Positions 1 to 9,165 of a stretch of 64,000 bases of DNA are shown here, one piece after another; the first letter of the stretch is position 1; every line of letters begins with the position of its first letter. Source of the DNA: an uncultured Oscillospiraceae bacterium. Its GTDB lineage: Bacteria; Bacillota; Clostridia; Oscillospirales; Oscillospiraceae. The stretch covers positions 1 to 64,000 of the forward strand of contig CAJUNA010000002.1 in NCBI GenBank assembly GCA_910587645.1, written 5' to 3'. Under the pieces are notes generated by a model, which was not told the origin of the DNA, did not search any database, and was given only the letters and a program-made list of their open reading frames with translations. A program made the position numbers and the translations under genes.

Positions 1-337
1 ACTATTTGGCCGCCTGCATTTCCGCCCAACTATCTATTGTATCGGCTCTATTTTGTAAAAGTTTAGCCCTATATTGCAAAATTTTTTCACCCAAAATCTC
101 ACCCTCCCTTCCGGCCAAGTTGTATACAACCCGGCCGCCCGCTTCCACCCCTCCCATCCCCGCCGCAGGGGAGGCAAAACCTGGTTTCACCTGGCCGACG
201 GGCCGGTGGGATACAGCGTGACGCTGCGGGCATCAAAGGCCACGGTGTTTTGGCAGCGTTCAGCCCCATGGGTGCCGGTAAAAGGATGCTCCGGCACGGC
301 AAGAACCCCACATTTTTTATTGAAAGGAAGCAATAAA
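1..337. other. Flagellin upstream region, no gene seen
   Basis: About 340 bases precede the flagellin start. The first ~110 bases are AT-rich and the rest is GC-rich. I see no convincing coding frame; the short frames here lack a ribosome site and resemble no family. No clear SigD-type promoter (TAAA, 15 bases, GCCGATAA) was found. A ribosome site (AGGAAG) lies 7-8 bases before the flagellin ATG. The region most likely holds the flagellin promoter and leader. Confidence 0.5.
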
Positions 338-2384
338 ATGAGAATCCAACACAACATCGCGGCGATGAACGCCTACCGCAACTACACCATCAATACTTCC
401 GCCGTCTCCAAGAACCTGGAGAAGCTCTCTTCCGGCTACAAGATCAACCGCGCCGGCGATGACGCCGCCGGCCTGGCCATTTCCGAGAAGATGCGCGCCC
501 AGATCACCGGCCTGGAGACCGCCCAGAAGAACGCCAAGGACGGCATCTCCCTGGTAAAGACCGCTGAAGGCGCCATGCAGGAAGTCCACGACATGCTCAA
601 CCGCATGGTCACGCTGGCCACCCAGTCCGCCAACGGCACCTATGACAACGAGACCGACCGCGCCCAGCTCCAGAAGGAAGTGGAGCAGCTCAAGACGGAA
701 ATCAACCGCATTGCAGACTCCGCCAACTTCAACGGCATCAAGCTGCTGGACGGCTCCATGGACGCCGATGGCCTGCGTGAGACCACCGAAACCATTTTCA
801 GCGGCCTGACCATGGCGGACAACGCCAACAACAAGGTGGAAAATGGTACTGCAATTGGTACCGCCGGAGACCCCGGCAGCTCCACCGACAGCGGTGGCCT
901 GGAATTGACCGGCACCACTGCGGCCAACGGCGTCCGTTACCACAAGGAAGCCACTGGCGCCGGCAAGACCTCCTTTACCATCGACCTGAACGGCGCCAAT
1001 TTCAGCGCCGCAGCCGGCACAACATTTAAAGACCTGGTTTTTGACCAAATCTTCCGCTGATGCCACCGCCGTTGCCGCTGACAAGCTGAAGTATTCTGTT
1101 ACCGCCGTAGACGGCGAAGGCATTACCTCCGAGGCGATTGCCACCGCCATCCAGGAGGTCATTGACAAAAACGGCGGCAAGGTGTATATCGAGCCGGAAG
1201 GGGGCGGTACGCGCATTGAGTATACCGTTACCCGCGATGGGGATAAGCTGAAGTTCGAGATGACCGACGACGGCTACAATGCCGCCGTGGCAGCGACCGA
1301 AGCCGACGCGACCAAGAATTATTTCCAGGGCAACTTCAACTTCGGCGTGAACTACAAGGGCATCGATGCTGGTACTGCCGGCGACTTGGACAGCACTGAT
1401 GCCGCTGATGCCGCTGAAATTGCGTTCACCAACGCCATGAACAAAATCCAGCACTGCGCTTCCTCCAACGTCAAGGAAGGCAGCCCCAGCGCCGGCACCA
1501 TTTACGCCGAAGCGGTCATCCGTTTCGATGATAATACTGGTAGTGCTACCACTGCTGGCAACAGAGGGGACGGTCTCAATAAGACCAGCGATGTCTTCAA
1601 GGATGGCGCGGGCATCCAGATTGGCGATGAGTATTATATCTTCGCCAAGAGCGATGAAGTGTTCAAGGCCAAATACGGCGACAACGTGAAGGTGGTAGAC
1701 CTCCGCGACCTGGAGAACCTGGGTAAGGGTACCGGCGGTACAACGGCTACTGACAAGGCAGCCGCCAATGAGCTGCGCATTGCCCTGGACCGCCTGTCCG
1801 TTGCCGCCAAGGACAACGAGATGTTCAACGTCCAGGTGAGCAAGAACGACACCAGCCTCATCCTCAACGAGCGGACCACCTATACCGGCGACGCCAACCT
1901 GACCAAGTTTGACCGCGGCCTGGAAAGCCAGATTCAGGTATTCGACAGCGCCACCTCCAAGACCACCGTCCTCAAGGAAGCTGGCACGTCCCTGACCCTG
2001 CAAATCGGCGATACCGCCGAGGACTTCAACCAGATGAAGGTCAACATCAAGGACATCCACACCGACTCCCTGGGCATCAAGGAAATGAACATCGGCACCC
2101 AGGAAGGCGCTGCCGCCGCCGTGGATGCCATCCGCGCCGCCATCAACTACGTCTCTGATGTCTGCGGTACCCTGGGCGCCACCCAGAACCGCCTGGAGCA
2201 CACTATTAACAACCTGTCCGTCATGACGGAGAACATCCAGGACGCCGAGTCCACCATCCGCGACACGGACATCGCCGAGGAAATGATGGCCTACACCAAG
2301 AACAACATCCTGGTGCAGTCTGCCCAGGCCATGCTGGCCCAGGCCAATCAGATCCCCCAGGGCGTCCTCCAGCTCCTCGGCTAA
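338..2384 (+). pseudogene. hag/fliC: Flagellin, reading frame broken by one base
   Basis: Filament subunit of the flagellum, exported through the flagellar type III apparatus. Bases 338-1060 encode the conserved N-terminal D0/D1 region (starts MRIQHNIAAMNAYRN; NLEKLSSGYKINRAGDDAAG) and the start of a variable centre, then reach a stop. Bases from about 1041 continue the protein in the next frame to a typical flagellin C terminus (QNRLEHTINNL, AMLAQANQIPQGVLQLL). The two frames join if one T is removed from the five-T run at 1038-1042, giving a 681-residue protein, large for a flagellin because of a long central domain. The start at 338 is supported by the conserved N terminus and an AGGAAG ribosome site. 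Either a real loss-of-function or phase-type mutation or a sequencing error in a homopolymer; the sequence alone cannot say. Two cysteines (codons at 1455 and 2163) are unusual for flagellin. Confidence 0.9.
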
Positions 2385-2420
2385 TCCTTATAGCAGGCAT
2401 TTCTTTGCGGCATAATTCAA

Positions 2421-2452
2421 AGCGGATCGGGCATACGCCCGATCCGCTTTTC
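2421..2452. terminator. Bidirectional terminator between flagellin and ftsH
   Basis: A perfect 12-bp stem (AGCGGATCGGGC / GCCCGATCCGCT) with a 4-base loop is followed by TTT on the plus strand. It lies between the converging flagellin and ftsH genes and could end both transcripts. Confidence 0.8.
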
Positions 2453-2488
2453 ATATTTTACTATTTCATGTTTCATGCCGCGCGGCCA

Positions 2489-4342
2489 TCACTGCTCCTC
2501 CAGCTTCGCTTTCGGGCGCCCCATGGCCTGCTCGAAATCCCCGCCAGACATCGTCTCATGCTCCAGCAGATACGAAGCCACGGCATCCATCTGCGCCCGA
2601 TGGGCTTCCAGGATCTCCTGGCATCGCCGGTAACCCTGGTCGATGATAGCCTTCACCTCGCTGTCGATCTGGGCGGCCACCTCCTCGGAATAGGTTTTTG
2701 CCTGCGCCATACTGCGCCCGATAAACACCTCGTCGTGGCCGGAATCGAAGCTCACCGCCCCCAGCTTATCGCTCATACCGTAGGCGGTCACCATTTTCCT
2801 CGCCAGATCGGACGCCCGCTGGATATCATTGGACGCGCCGGTAGAGATGTCGTTTAGGAAGAGGCTTTCCGCCACCCGCCCGCCCAGCAGGGCGGCGATT
2901 TCTTCCTCCATATACCGTTTGGAGTAGTACCCCCGGTCCTCCCCGGGCAGGGAAATGGTCATCCCGCCCGCCTGCCCCCTGGGAACGATAGTCACCTGAT
3001 GGACCGGGTCCACGCTGGCCAGGCAGTGGTGCATCACCGCGTGACCCGCCTCGTGGTAAGCGGTAAGGCGGCGCTCGTGGGCGGGGACCACCCGGCTTTT
3101 CTTCTCCGGCCCGGCAATGACCTTGATGACCGCCTCCTGCAAGGCGTCCATGGTAATAAGCTTCTGCCCCCGCCGCGCGGAGAGCAGCGCCCCCTCATTG
3201 ACCAGGTTTTCCAGGTCCGCCCCAGTGAAACCGGAGGTGCCTTGGGCCAGGACCTTCAAATCCACATCCTCCGCCAAGGGCTTGTTCCTGGTGTGGACGG
3301 CCAGGATTTCCTCCCGGCCCTTGCTGTCGGGACGGCCCACATAGACCTGCCGGTCGAACCGCCCGGGACGCAGCAGCGCCGGATCCAGGATATCCGCCCG
3401 GTTGGTCGCCGCCAGGACAACCACCCCCGTGTTGCTGCCGAAGCCGTCCATTTCCACCAGGAGCTGGTTCAAGGTCTGTTCCCGCTCATCGTGCCCGCCG
3501 CCCAGTCCGGCGCCCCTCTGGCGTCCCACAGCGTCGATCTCATCGATGAACACCACCGAGGGGGCCACCTTTTTCGCTTCCTCGAACAAATCCCGCACCC
3601 GGCTCGCGCCCACGCCCACATACAGCTCCACAAAATCGGAGCCGGAGATAGACAAAAACTGCACCCCGGCCTCTCCCGCCACAGCCTTAGCCAGCAGGGT
3701 CTTGCCGGTACCCGGAGGGCCGACCAGCAGGACGCCTTTGGGGATCCTGGCCCCTAAGTCCAGGTATTTCTGCGGGTCCTTGAGGAAGCCGATGATTTCC
3801 TGCAACTCCTCTTTTTCCTCCTTGGCCCCGGCCACATCGGCAAAGCTGGTCTTCCCATCGCTGTCGGAGCCGAAGCGGATCCGGGCCTTTCCGAACCGCC
3901 GCCCCTGGTCCATGCCGCCGCCGCCCATACCCTGGGCGCGCATCATCATATACTGCCACGCCAAAAATATCCCGCCAATGAGCAGCACGTACAGCATGAT
4001 CTCGCTCCACCACGGGGGCCGGTACACCGGTGCGTAGTCATAATCTGCCAGAACCCCCGCGGCTTTCTGCTCCTGGATCAGCCCGCCCAGTTCCGCCCGG
4101 AACCGCTCCGCGCTGCCCAGGTCGTTGCGCACTGTGGAGCCATCCTTCAGATTGAGGTACAGTTCATCGCCGTCCTTGACGAAGAAGCTGGCCACCTGTT
4201 CCCGGCGGAACAGCTCTTCCACCTGGGCGTAAGAAATTTTCGGCGTACGCAGCGCGCCGAAGAACAGATAGTAGCCGCACAGCAGCAGCAGAATGACCGC
4301 CAAATATAGCCCCATGCTGGGATGGTTTCTCTGCTTGGTCAA
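2489..4342 (-). CDS. ftsH: ATP-dependent zinc metalloprotease FtsH
   Basis: Membrane-anchored AAA+ protease that unfolds and degrades membrane and regulatory proteins. The 617 residues show a first membrane helix (about 11-29), an extracytoplasmic segment, a second helix (about 114-131), Walker A GPPGTGKT (208-215), Walker B FIDEID (265-270), the second region of homology ending in RPGRFDR, and the zinc site HEAGH (430-434). Length is usual for the family. It is the last gene of the minus-strand cluster and follows hpt by about 50 bases; the tilS-hpt-ftsH order is conserved in many Firmicutes. The start MTKQRN leads directly into the first helix. Function is confident from domain content. Confidence 0.97.
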   Translation of the reverse strand: MTKQRNHPSMGLYLAVILLLLCGYYLFFGALRTPKISYAQVEELFRREQVASFFVKDGDELYLNLKDGSTVRNDLGSAERFRAELGGLIQEQKAAGVLADYDYAPVYRPPWWSEIMLYVLLIGGIFLAWQYMMMRAQGMGGGGMDQGRRFGKARIRFGSDSDGKTSFADVAGAKEEKEELQEIIGFLKDPQKYLDLGARIPKGVLLVGPPGTGKTLLAKAVAGEAGVQFLSISGSDFVELYVGVGASRVRDLFEEAKKVAPSVVFIDEIDAVGRQRGAGLGGGHDEREQTLNQLLVEMDGFGSNTGVVVLAATNRADILDPALLRPGRFDRQVYVGRPDSKGREEILAVHTRNKPLAEDVDLKVLAQGTSGFTGADLENLVNEGALLSARRGQKLITMDALQEAVIKVIAGPEKKSRVVPAHERRLTAYHEAGHAVMHHCLASVDPVHQVTIVPRGQAGGMTISLPGEDRGYYSKRYMEEEIAALLGGRVAESLFLNDISTGASNDIQRASDLARKMVTAYGMSDKLGAVSFDSGHDEVFIGRSMAQAKTYSEEVAAQIDSEVKAIIDQGYRRCQEILEAHRAQMDAVASYLLEHETMSGGDFEQAMGRPKAKLEEQ

Positions 4343-4394
4343 AAAATCACTCCTTTGGCCGGAGCGGAGCGCCCCGGCCTGTTATGAATCCCGT

Positions 4395-4952
4395 TTATTC
4401 GTCGTTTCCGCCATAGACCTCCGGCTTCAGGACGCCTATGTAGGGGAGGTTGCGGTATTTCTGGCAGTAATCCAGGCCATAGCCCACCACAAACTCATCG
4501 GGCACAGTAAAGCCGATATAATCGGCGGTAATGACCTTTGTCCGGCGGCTGGGCTTGTCCAGCAGGGTGCAGATGGATACCGACGCGGCCCCCTTAGTGG
4601 CAAAATACTGCTTCAGGAAGCAGAGGGTGTTGCCGGAGTCCAAAATATCCTCGATCACCACCAGGTTCCGGCCCGTAATATCCTGCTGGATATCGTGGGT
4701 GATTTTCACCGCCCCGGAAGAGCTGGTCGCGTTCCCATAGGAGGAAACGGCGATAAATTCCACATCGCACCGCACCTGGCAGGCCCGGACGATGTCCGCC
4801 ATAAAAATGAAAGCTCCCCGCAGGACACTGACGAACAGAGGGTTTTTGTCCTTCAAATCCTCATACATCTCCATGCCCATGGCTTCAATTCTCGCGGCAA
4901 TCTGCTTTTCCGTGTAAAGCACTTTTAAAATGTCCTGATCCATTGTTCCCAT
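4395..4952 (-). CDS. hpt: Hypoxanthine phosphoribosyltransferase
   Basis: Purine salvage enzyme converting hypoxanthine (and usually guanine) plus PRPP to the nucleotide in the cytoplasm. The 185-residue product has the PRPP-binding signature VVIEDILDSGNTL (98-110) and the N-terminal SVLRGAFIF segment typical of bacterial Hpt. The start at 4952 (MGTMDQD) was chosen because an AGGAGAG ribosome site lies 6 bases upstream; a longer frame reaches 5018 and a second ATG lies at 4943, both worse placed. It sits between a GNAT gene and ftsH, the usual tilS-hpt-ftsH neighbourhood. Confidence 0.95.
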   Translation of the reverse strand: MGTMDQDILKVLYTEKQIAARIEAMGMEMYEDLKDKNPLFVSVLRGAFIFMADIVRACQVRCDVEFIAVSSYGNATSSSGAVKITHDIQQDITGRNLVVIEDILDSGNTLCFLKQYFATKGAASVSICTLLDKPSRRTKVITADYIGFTVPDEFVVGYGLDYCQKYRNLPYIGVLKPEVYGGNDE

Positions 4953-5014
4953 TTTCTTCTCTCCTTTTCCAATTGACTTCCGGCCGCGGCCGTATGCCCC
5001 CAGGGCGCGGCCCC

Positions 5015-5449
5015 TCACGCCGGCCCATGCGCCGCGCCGCAGCCAGCCAAATCCTTCCGCAAAATAATCTCCAGCGGCTCGCCGGGGAGCAGCAACGCGC
5101 CGCAGTCCGCGTAGCCGTGTTTCCGATAGAAAAACTGCGCCTGCTCATTGGACAGCGTGGACGTCAAGACCTGCCGGAAACCAGCCTTTTCCATTTCCGC
5201 TTCCCAGTAGCGGAGCAGGCGGCCCCCATAGCCCTGCCCCCGGCAGTCCTCCAAACAGTACAGCATATTGACAAACGGCGTATTGTCCCAGAATAGATTA
5301 TACCGCAGCCAGCCTGCCAGCGACTCTCCATGAAAAGCCGCGAGCACCCGTTTTGCGGCGATGCCGTCCCGCAAAGCTTCTGCGGGGACATGGCGGTCAT
5401 ACCGGCGCAGTACGGGGAAATCCTCCGCCCCGGCATATCGAATGGTCAT
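5015..5449 (-). CDS. GNAT family N-acetyltransferase
   Basis: Predicted acetyl-CoA-dependent N-acetyltransferase of unknown substrate. The 144-residue product carries the GNAT acetyl-CoA loop RGQGYGGRLL near its middle, followed by the FYRKHGY motif near the end. Translation probably starts at MTIRYAG (5449), because its ATG overlaps the tilS stop codon as ATGA (5446-5449) and GGAGG lies just upstream; the open frame continues to 5521 inside tilS, but that part reads as shadow. The coupling to tilS means the two are co-translated. It interrupts the usual tilS-hpt order. The substrate cannot be inferred from sequence. Confidence 0.85.
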   Translation of the reverse strand: MTIRYAGAEDFPVLRRYDRHVPAEALRDGIAAKRVLAAFHGESLAGWLRYNLFWDNTPFVNMLYCLEDCRGQGYGGRLLRYWEAEMEKAGFRQVLTSTLSNEQAQFFYRKHGYADCGALLLPGEPLEIILRKDLAGCGAAHGPA

Positions 5450-6783
5450 TCCGTTCCTCCCCCATCCGGCAGAAGCGTCACCGTTACCAGCGGCCCGCCG
5501 TCCTCCGGCCTGAAGCCCCAATCTGCCGCCACGCCGAACACCGCCGCGATTTTGCCGTCTACCAGCACCGCCGGATGGCGTCCCCGGTCTGCCAGGGACA
5601 GGCCAGCGTCAAGATAGAGCCGCTTAATGGTTCTCCTGCCGTTCTCCACAGCCAGACGGCCCCCGCCGTCCCAGGGCGCGATAGATAGCCCGCCCCCCGT
5701 GTCCCGCAGGACGGCCCGGTATGGCGTTTCCGCCATTGGGGTCCTTCCCCGCGCCACCAGGACGCGCCACGGCCCCCAGGCCTGCTCTCCTTCCCGCAGC
5801 TCCATTGGGGGAAGCGGCGGGGGCTGTTTTTGCAAAACCAACCGCTCCCGGCTCCGGAGGGCGCACAGGTTTCCCGGCAGGTCCAGAAACCCGCCGCTTC
5901 CCAGCGCCAGCACATCCTCCGTCTGCCGCAGGCTCAGGGATACCCCCAGCCTATGCGCCATTCCACGCACCAGGCGGCGGCGTATGGCCTGATCCTGGCT
6001 GTCCAGGACGGCGGCGGGAAGCAGTATGGAATCCTTGCCGCCGGCGGGTAAAAGCCGGTCTGTCTCCCGCTGGAGATGGCTGTTTTCCTCCCGCAGCAGC
6101 TTCGCGGCGGAAGCGATCCGGGCGGCGCAGCCGGGCGCAATCTCCTCCAGCAGGGGCATGACCTCCAGACGGACGCGGTTGCGGGTGTATACGGCGTCCT
6201 GATTGCTCTCGTCCTCCACATAGGGGATGGCGTTCCGGGCAATATACGCGTCAATTTCATCCCTGCCGGTTTCCAGCAGGGGGCGCACAATTTTCCCCCG
6301 CACCGGCGGGATGCCGCCCAGCCCCTGCGGCCCCGCGCCCCGCAGCAAATGGAGCAGTACGGTTTCCGCGTTATCCTCCCGGTGGTGGGCGGCGGCGATC
6401 CGTTCCGCCCCCATGTCCTGCGCGGCGGCTTCAAGGAAGGCGTAGCGCAGCGTCCTGGCCGCGTCCTCGATGCTAAGCCCCTCCCGGCCGGCAAACGCCC
6501 GGGTGTCCCCCTTCCCGCAGGTCAGGGGGATGCCCTTGCCCCGGCACCACGCCCGGACGAATGCCTCGTCCCGGTCCGCCGCCGCCCGCAGCCCATGGTG
6601 GAAATGGGCGGCAGCAACCTGGAACCCGGCTTCCCCGGCCAGCCTGGACAAAATATGCAGCAACGCCATGGAATCCCGTCCGCCGGAGACGGCGCACAGC
6701 ACAGTCCCGCCCTGGGGCAGCATATGGAACCGCTCACAGTATGCCCAAACCTGGCGGGCCAAACCGTCAGCCCTCTTCATCAA
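5446..6783 (-). CDS. tilS: tRNA(Ile)-lysidine synthase TilS
   Basis: Essential ATP-dependent enzyme that attaches lysine to C34 of the CAU-anticodon isoleucine tRNA, switching its decoding from AUG to AUA. The 445-residue protein has the PP-loop motif SGGRDS (33-38), HFHHG and AAHHREDNAETVLLHLLRG segments typical of TilS, and a C-terminal TilS domain. The start overlaps the end of dnaB by 17 bases, and the stop overlaps the downstream GNAT start. A second Met (6780) directly follows the first. Length agrees with the family. Confidence 0.95.
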   Translation of the reverse strand: MMKRADGLARQVWAYCERFHMLPQGGTVLCAVSGGRDSMALLHILSRLAGEAGFQVAAAHFHHGLRAAADRDEAFVRAWCRGKGIPLTCGKGDTRAFAGREGLSIEDAARTLRYAFLEAAAQDMGAERIAAAHHREDNAETVLLHLLRGAGPQGLGGIPPVRGKIVRPLLETGRDEIDAYIARNAIPYVEDESNQDAVYTRNRVRLEVMPLLEEIAPGCAARIASAAKLLREENSHLQRETDRLLPAGGKDSILLPAAVLDSQDQAIRRRLVRGMAHRLGVSLSLRQTEDVLALGSGGFLDLPGNLCALRSRERLVLQKQPPPLPPMELREGEQAWGPWRVLVARGRTPMAETPYRAVLRDTGGGLSIAPWDGGGRLAVENGRRTIKRLYLDAGLSLADRGRHPAVLVDGKIAAVFGVAADWGFRPEDGGPLVTVTLLPDGGGTE

Positions 6784-8122
6784 ACCGCGTTTCCAAGGTG
6801 CTGAAGGTCACATACTCCGGCGCCCAGCGGAGGGGCACCTTCCCGGTCTCGCCGTGGCGGTTTTTGGCCACAATGCACTCGGCTACATTCCGGTTTTCCG
6901 TCTCTTCCTTGTAGTAGTCCTCCCGGTAGAGGAACAGGACGATATCCGCGTCCTGTTCAATCGCGCCGGAATCCCGCAAATCGGAGAGCATGGGCCGCTT
7001 ATCTTCCCGCTTTTCATTGGCACGGCTGAGCTGGCTGAGACAGATAACGGGTACATTCAGTTCCTTTGCCATAATTTTCAGCATACGGGAGATATCGCTG
7101 ACGGCCTGCTGCCGGTTTTCCCCAGCGTAGCTTTTGCCGCCGGCGGAGCTCATCAATTGCAGGTAGTCCACCACCACCAGCCCCAGGTTTTCCAGCCGCC
7201 TGCATTTCGCGTTCATGTCCGCGGCGGTGAGCATGGGGTTGTCGTCGATCCGGATATCAGCCTGCCGCAGGGTTCGCGCGGCCTGGGTAATTTTCCCCCA
7301 ATCGGACGCGCTGAGCCGCCCGGTCATCAGCTTGTTTAAATCCACCAGCCCCTCGGATGCCATCAGCCGGACTAAAAGCTGCTCCTTGCTCATTTCCAGC
7401 GAAAAAACGGCCACGGTTTTCTGGGACTGCCGGGCCACATTCAGTGCCATGTTCATGGCGAAGGAGCTTTTACCCACACCGGGCCGCGCCGCCAGCAGGA
7501 TCAGGTCGGATTTATTCAATCCATGGATTTTCTGGTCAACAGCGGAGAACCCGCTGGGCAGCCCCGGCAGTCCCGTCTTACCGGAAGCCAGGTCGTTCAA
7601 CTGGTCCAGAAAGGGCTTGATGAGCTGCGCCACAGGGGTCATCTCTTGGCTCCCCCGCCCCCGCCGGATGGCGTAAACCTTCTGCTCGGACGCTTCCAGG
7701 ATATCCTTCGCCTCGCCCAGCCCCTCCTGAACCATGGCGGTGATTTCCCCAGCGGCTTTCGCCAGGGAGCGGAGGAGGGACTTGTCCTGGATAATTTTGA
7801 CATACTCCATGACGTTTGCGGCGGTAGGGGTAATTTCCATCAACTGCACCAGGTAGTTTCTGGTGGTCTGGTCGTCATAGGTGCCATTTTTCTGCATTTC
7901 CTCGGCAACGGTAATGCCGTCAATTGCCTTGGAGTAGCTGAACATGGTGTAGATAGTTTCAAAAATCTCCCGGTTCTGCCTGATATAGAAGTCATCAGGC
8001 TGGAGCTTGTCCATCACATCCTTGATACAGTCGGCGTCAATGAGCATGGAACCCAGCGCAGACTGTTCCGCTTCCAAAGAGTGGGGCATTTGCCGGGATA
8101 AAATTTCGTCCTCAAAAGCCAT
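6767..8122 (-). CDS. dnaB: Replicative DNA helicase DnaB
   Basis: Hexameric 5'-3' helicase that opens the replication fork. The 451-residue product has the N-terminal DnaB domain (HSLEAEQSALGSML), the RecA-like core with Walker A ARPGVGKS (212-219), the FSLEMS and VVDYLQLM motifs, and SGAIEQDADIVLFLYR near the end. It follows rplI by about 64 bases, the conserved rplI-dnaB order of Firmicutes. No intein or insertion is visible. Corresponds to B. subtilis DnaC. Confidence 0.97.
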   Translation of the reverse strand: MAFEDEILSRQMPHSLEAEQSALGSMLIDADCIKDVMDKLQPDDFYIRQNREIFETIYTMFSYSKAIDGITVAEEMQKNGTYDDQTTRNYLVQLMEITPTAANVMEYVKIIQDKSLLRSLAKAAGEITAMVQEGLGEAKDILEASEQKVYAIRRGRGSQEMTPVAQLIKPFLDQLNDLASGKTGLPGLPSGFSAVDQKIHGLNKSDLILLAARPGVGKSSFAMNMALNVARQSQKTVAVFSLEMSKEQLLVRLMASEGLVDLNKLMTGRLSASDWGKITQAARTLRQADIRIDDNPMLTAADMNAKCRRLENLGLVVVDYLQLMSSAGGKSYAGENRQQAVSDISRMLKIMAKELNVPVICLSQLSRANEKREDKRPMLSDLRDSGAIEQDADIVLFLYREDYYKEETENRNVAECIVAKNRHGETGKVPLRWAPEYVTFSTLETRFDEEG

Positions 8123-8186
8123 CTGGGCACCTCCTTTTTATTCCGCCATACGCGCGGCAATTCCTTGCCGCCGCAGCCGGCAGGGA

Positions 8187-8636
8187 CTACTTCTCCTCCA
8201 CCACCATCACATAGACGGTACCGCTGACCTCATACCCCAGTTTTGCCTTTAATTCATAATTCCCAAAGGCTTTAATGGGTTCCTCCATAACAATTTTCTG
8301 CTTGGAGAGCTCAATCCCGTGCTGGGCCTGTAAGGCGTCGGAAACCTCCTTGCTGGTCACCGCGCCAAACAGCTTCCCGTTGGCGCCGGCCCGGGCGGTT
8401 ACCTTGACAGGGGCGTTTTTCAACTGCTCCACCACCGCTTCCGCTTCCGCCTTGAGACGGGCGTCCTCCGCCTTTTTGGCCTTTTCCTTCAGCTTCATCG
8501 TGTTGACCGCGTCTGCGGTGGCGGGGACCGCCAGCTTCCGGGGAAGCAGGAAATTCCGCGCGTAGCCTTCGGCCACCTCGATCAACTGCCCCTTCTTTCC
8601 CTGTCCTCTCACATCCTGCTGCAAAATCACTTTCAT
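8187..8636 (-). CDS. rplI: 50S ribosomal protein L9
   Basis: Large-subunit ribosomal protein that binds 23S rRNA near the L1 stalk base and helps maintain reading frame. The 149 residues begin with the L9 N-domain (MKVILQQDVRGQGKKG, then EGYARNFLLPRKLA), followed by a charged connecting helix (about 42-75) and the C-domain. Length is normal. Lies between a GNAT gene and dnaB; gdpP-rplI-dnaB is the common order, so the acetyltransferase is an insertion in that series. Confidence 0.97.
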   Translation of the reverse strand: MKVILQQDVRGQGKKGQLIEVAEGYARNFLLPRKLAVPATADAVNTMKLKEKAKKAEDARLKAEAEAVVEQLKNAPVKVTARAGANGKLFGAVTSKEVSDALQAQHGIELSKQKIVMEEPIKAFGNYELKAKLGYEVSGTVYVMVVEEK

Positions 8637-8660
8637 GGTGTTGTTCCTCCTGATTTGTCC

Positions 8661-9158
8661 TTATCTTCCGGCTGTGCCGGTCATGATATAAAATTGATTG
8701 TGAAAAACCGGATGGGTCACTTCACATACAATAGAAAACCCCGCTCTCTGGTAGGCCTTGACGGCCCGCTGGTTAAAGGCCGCCACCGTCAGACGAAACC
8801 GCCCGGCCTGATACCGCCCGGCCCCAAACGCCAGGCACAGCGCGATAAATTTCCCGCCAAGCCCCTGCCCGCACAAATCGGGCCGCAGCCCCAGCCCCAT
8901 ATCCAGATAATCCTCCGGATACGGATACCCTTCGGCCGTAGGGATCCGGCCATCCGCGCCATAGGAGACGTGCCCCAGGATCCCGCCGCCGGCATCCAGC
9001 CACACAAAGCTGTCCTCTGCCGCCACCCGGTCAGGGTATTCCGCCTGGAAGGGCTCCGGATTGTAAAAGGCGTATTCGCCCTCATACCGCCAGCGGGAGA
9101 TGGCTTCCTCATGCTTCTCCAGCCTAGGAACTATTTTTGTCTGTTCAAAATAAATCAT
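8661..9158 (-). CDS. GNAT family N-acetyltransferase
   Basis: Predicted acetyltransferase of unknown substrate, 165 residues. The acetyl-CoA loop is seen as RPDLCGQGLGGKFI, followed by the beta-bulge strand RFRLTVAAFNQRAVKAYQRAGF, a classic GNAT layout. The start at 9158 (MIYFEQ) is favoured by an AAAGGA site that overlaps the gdpP stop codon; only 7 bases separate the genes, so they are translationally close. The frame could extend to 9188 but would then overlap gdpP. It lies between gdpP and rplI, where most relatives have nothing. Confidence 0.85.
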   Translation of the reverse strand: MIYFEQTKIVPRLEKHEEAISRWRYEGEYAFYNPEPFQAEYPDRVAAEDSFVWLDAGGGILGHVSYGADGRIPTAEGYPYPEDYLDMGLGLRPDLCGQGLGGKFIALCLAFGAGRYQAGRFRLTVAAFNQRAVKAYQRAGFSIVCEVTHPVFHNQFYIMTGTAGR

Positions 9159-9165
9159 TTTTCCT

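Noticed and set aside
279..305. Possible SigD-type flagellin promoter (TAAA, 15 bases, GGCAAGAA)
   Set aside because: The -10 half differs from GCCGATAA at too many positions to support the call.
1036..1063. Programmed ribosomal frameshift in flagellin
   Set aside because: No slippery heptamer with a following pseudoknot is evident, and flagellins are not known to use one; mutation or sequencing error is simpler.
1026..2201. 391-codon minus-strand frame opposite flagellin
   Set aside because: Antisense of a strongly coding, well recognised flagellin; Val/Gly/His-rich composition typical of a shadow frame; no ribosome site.
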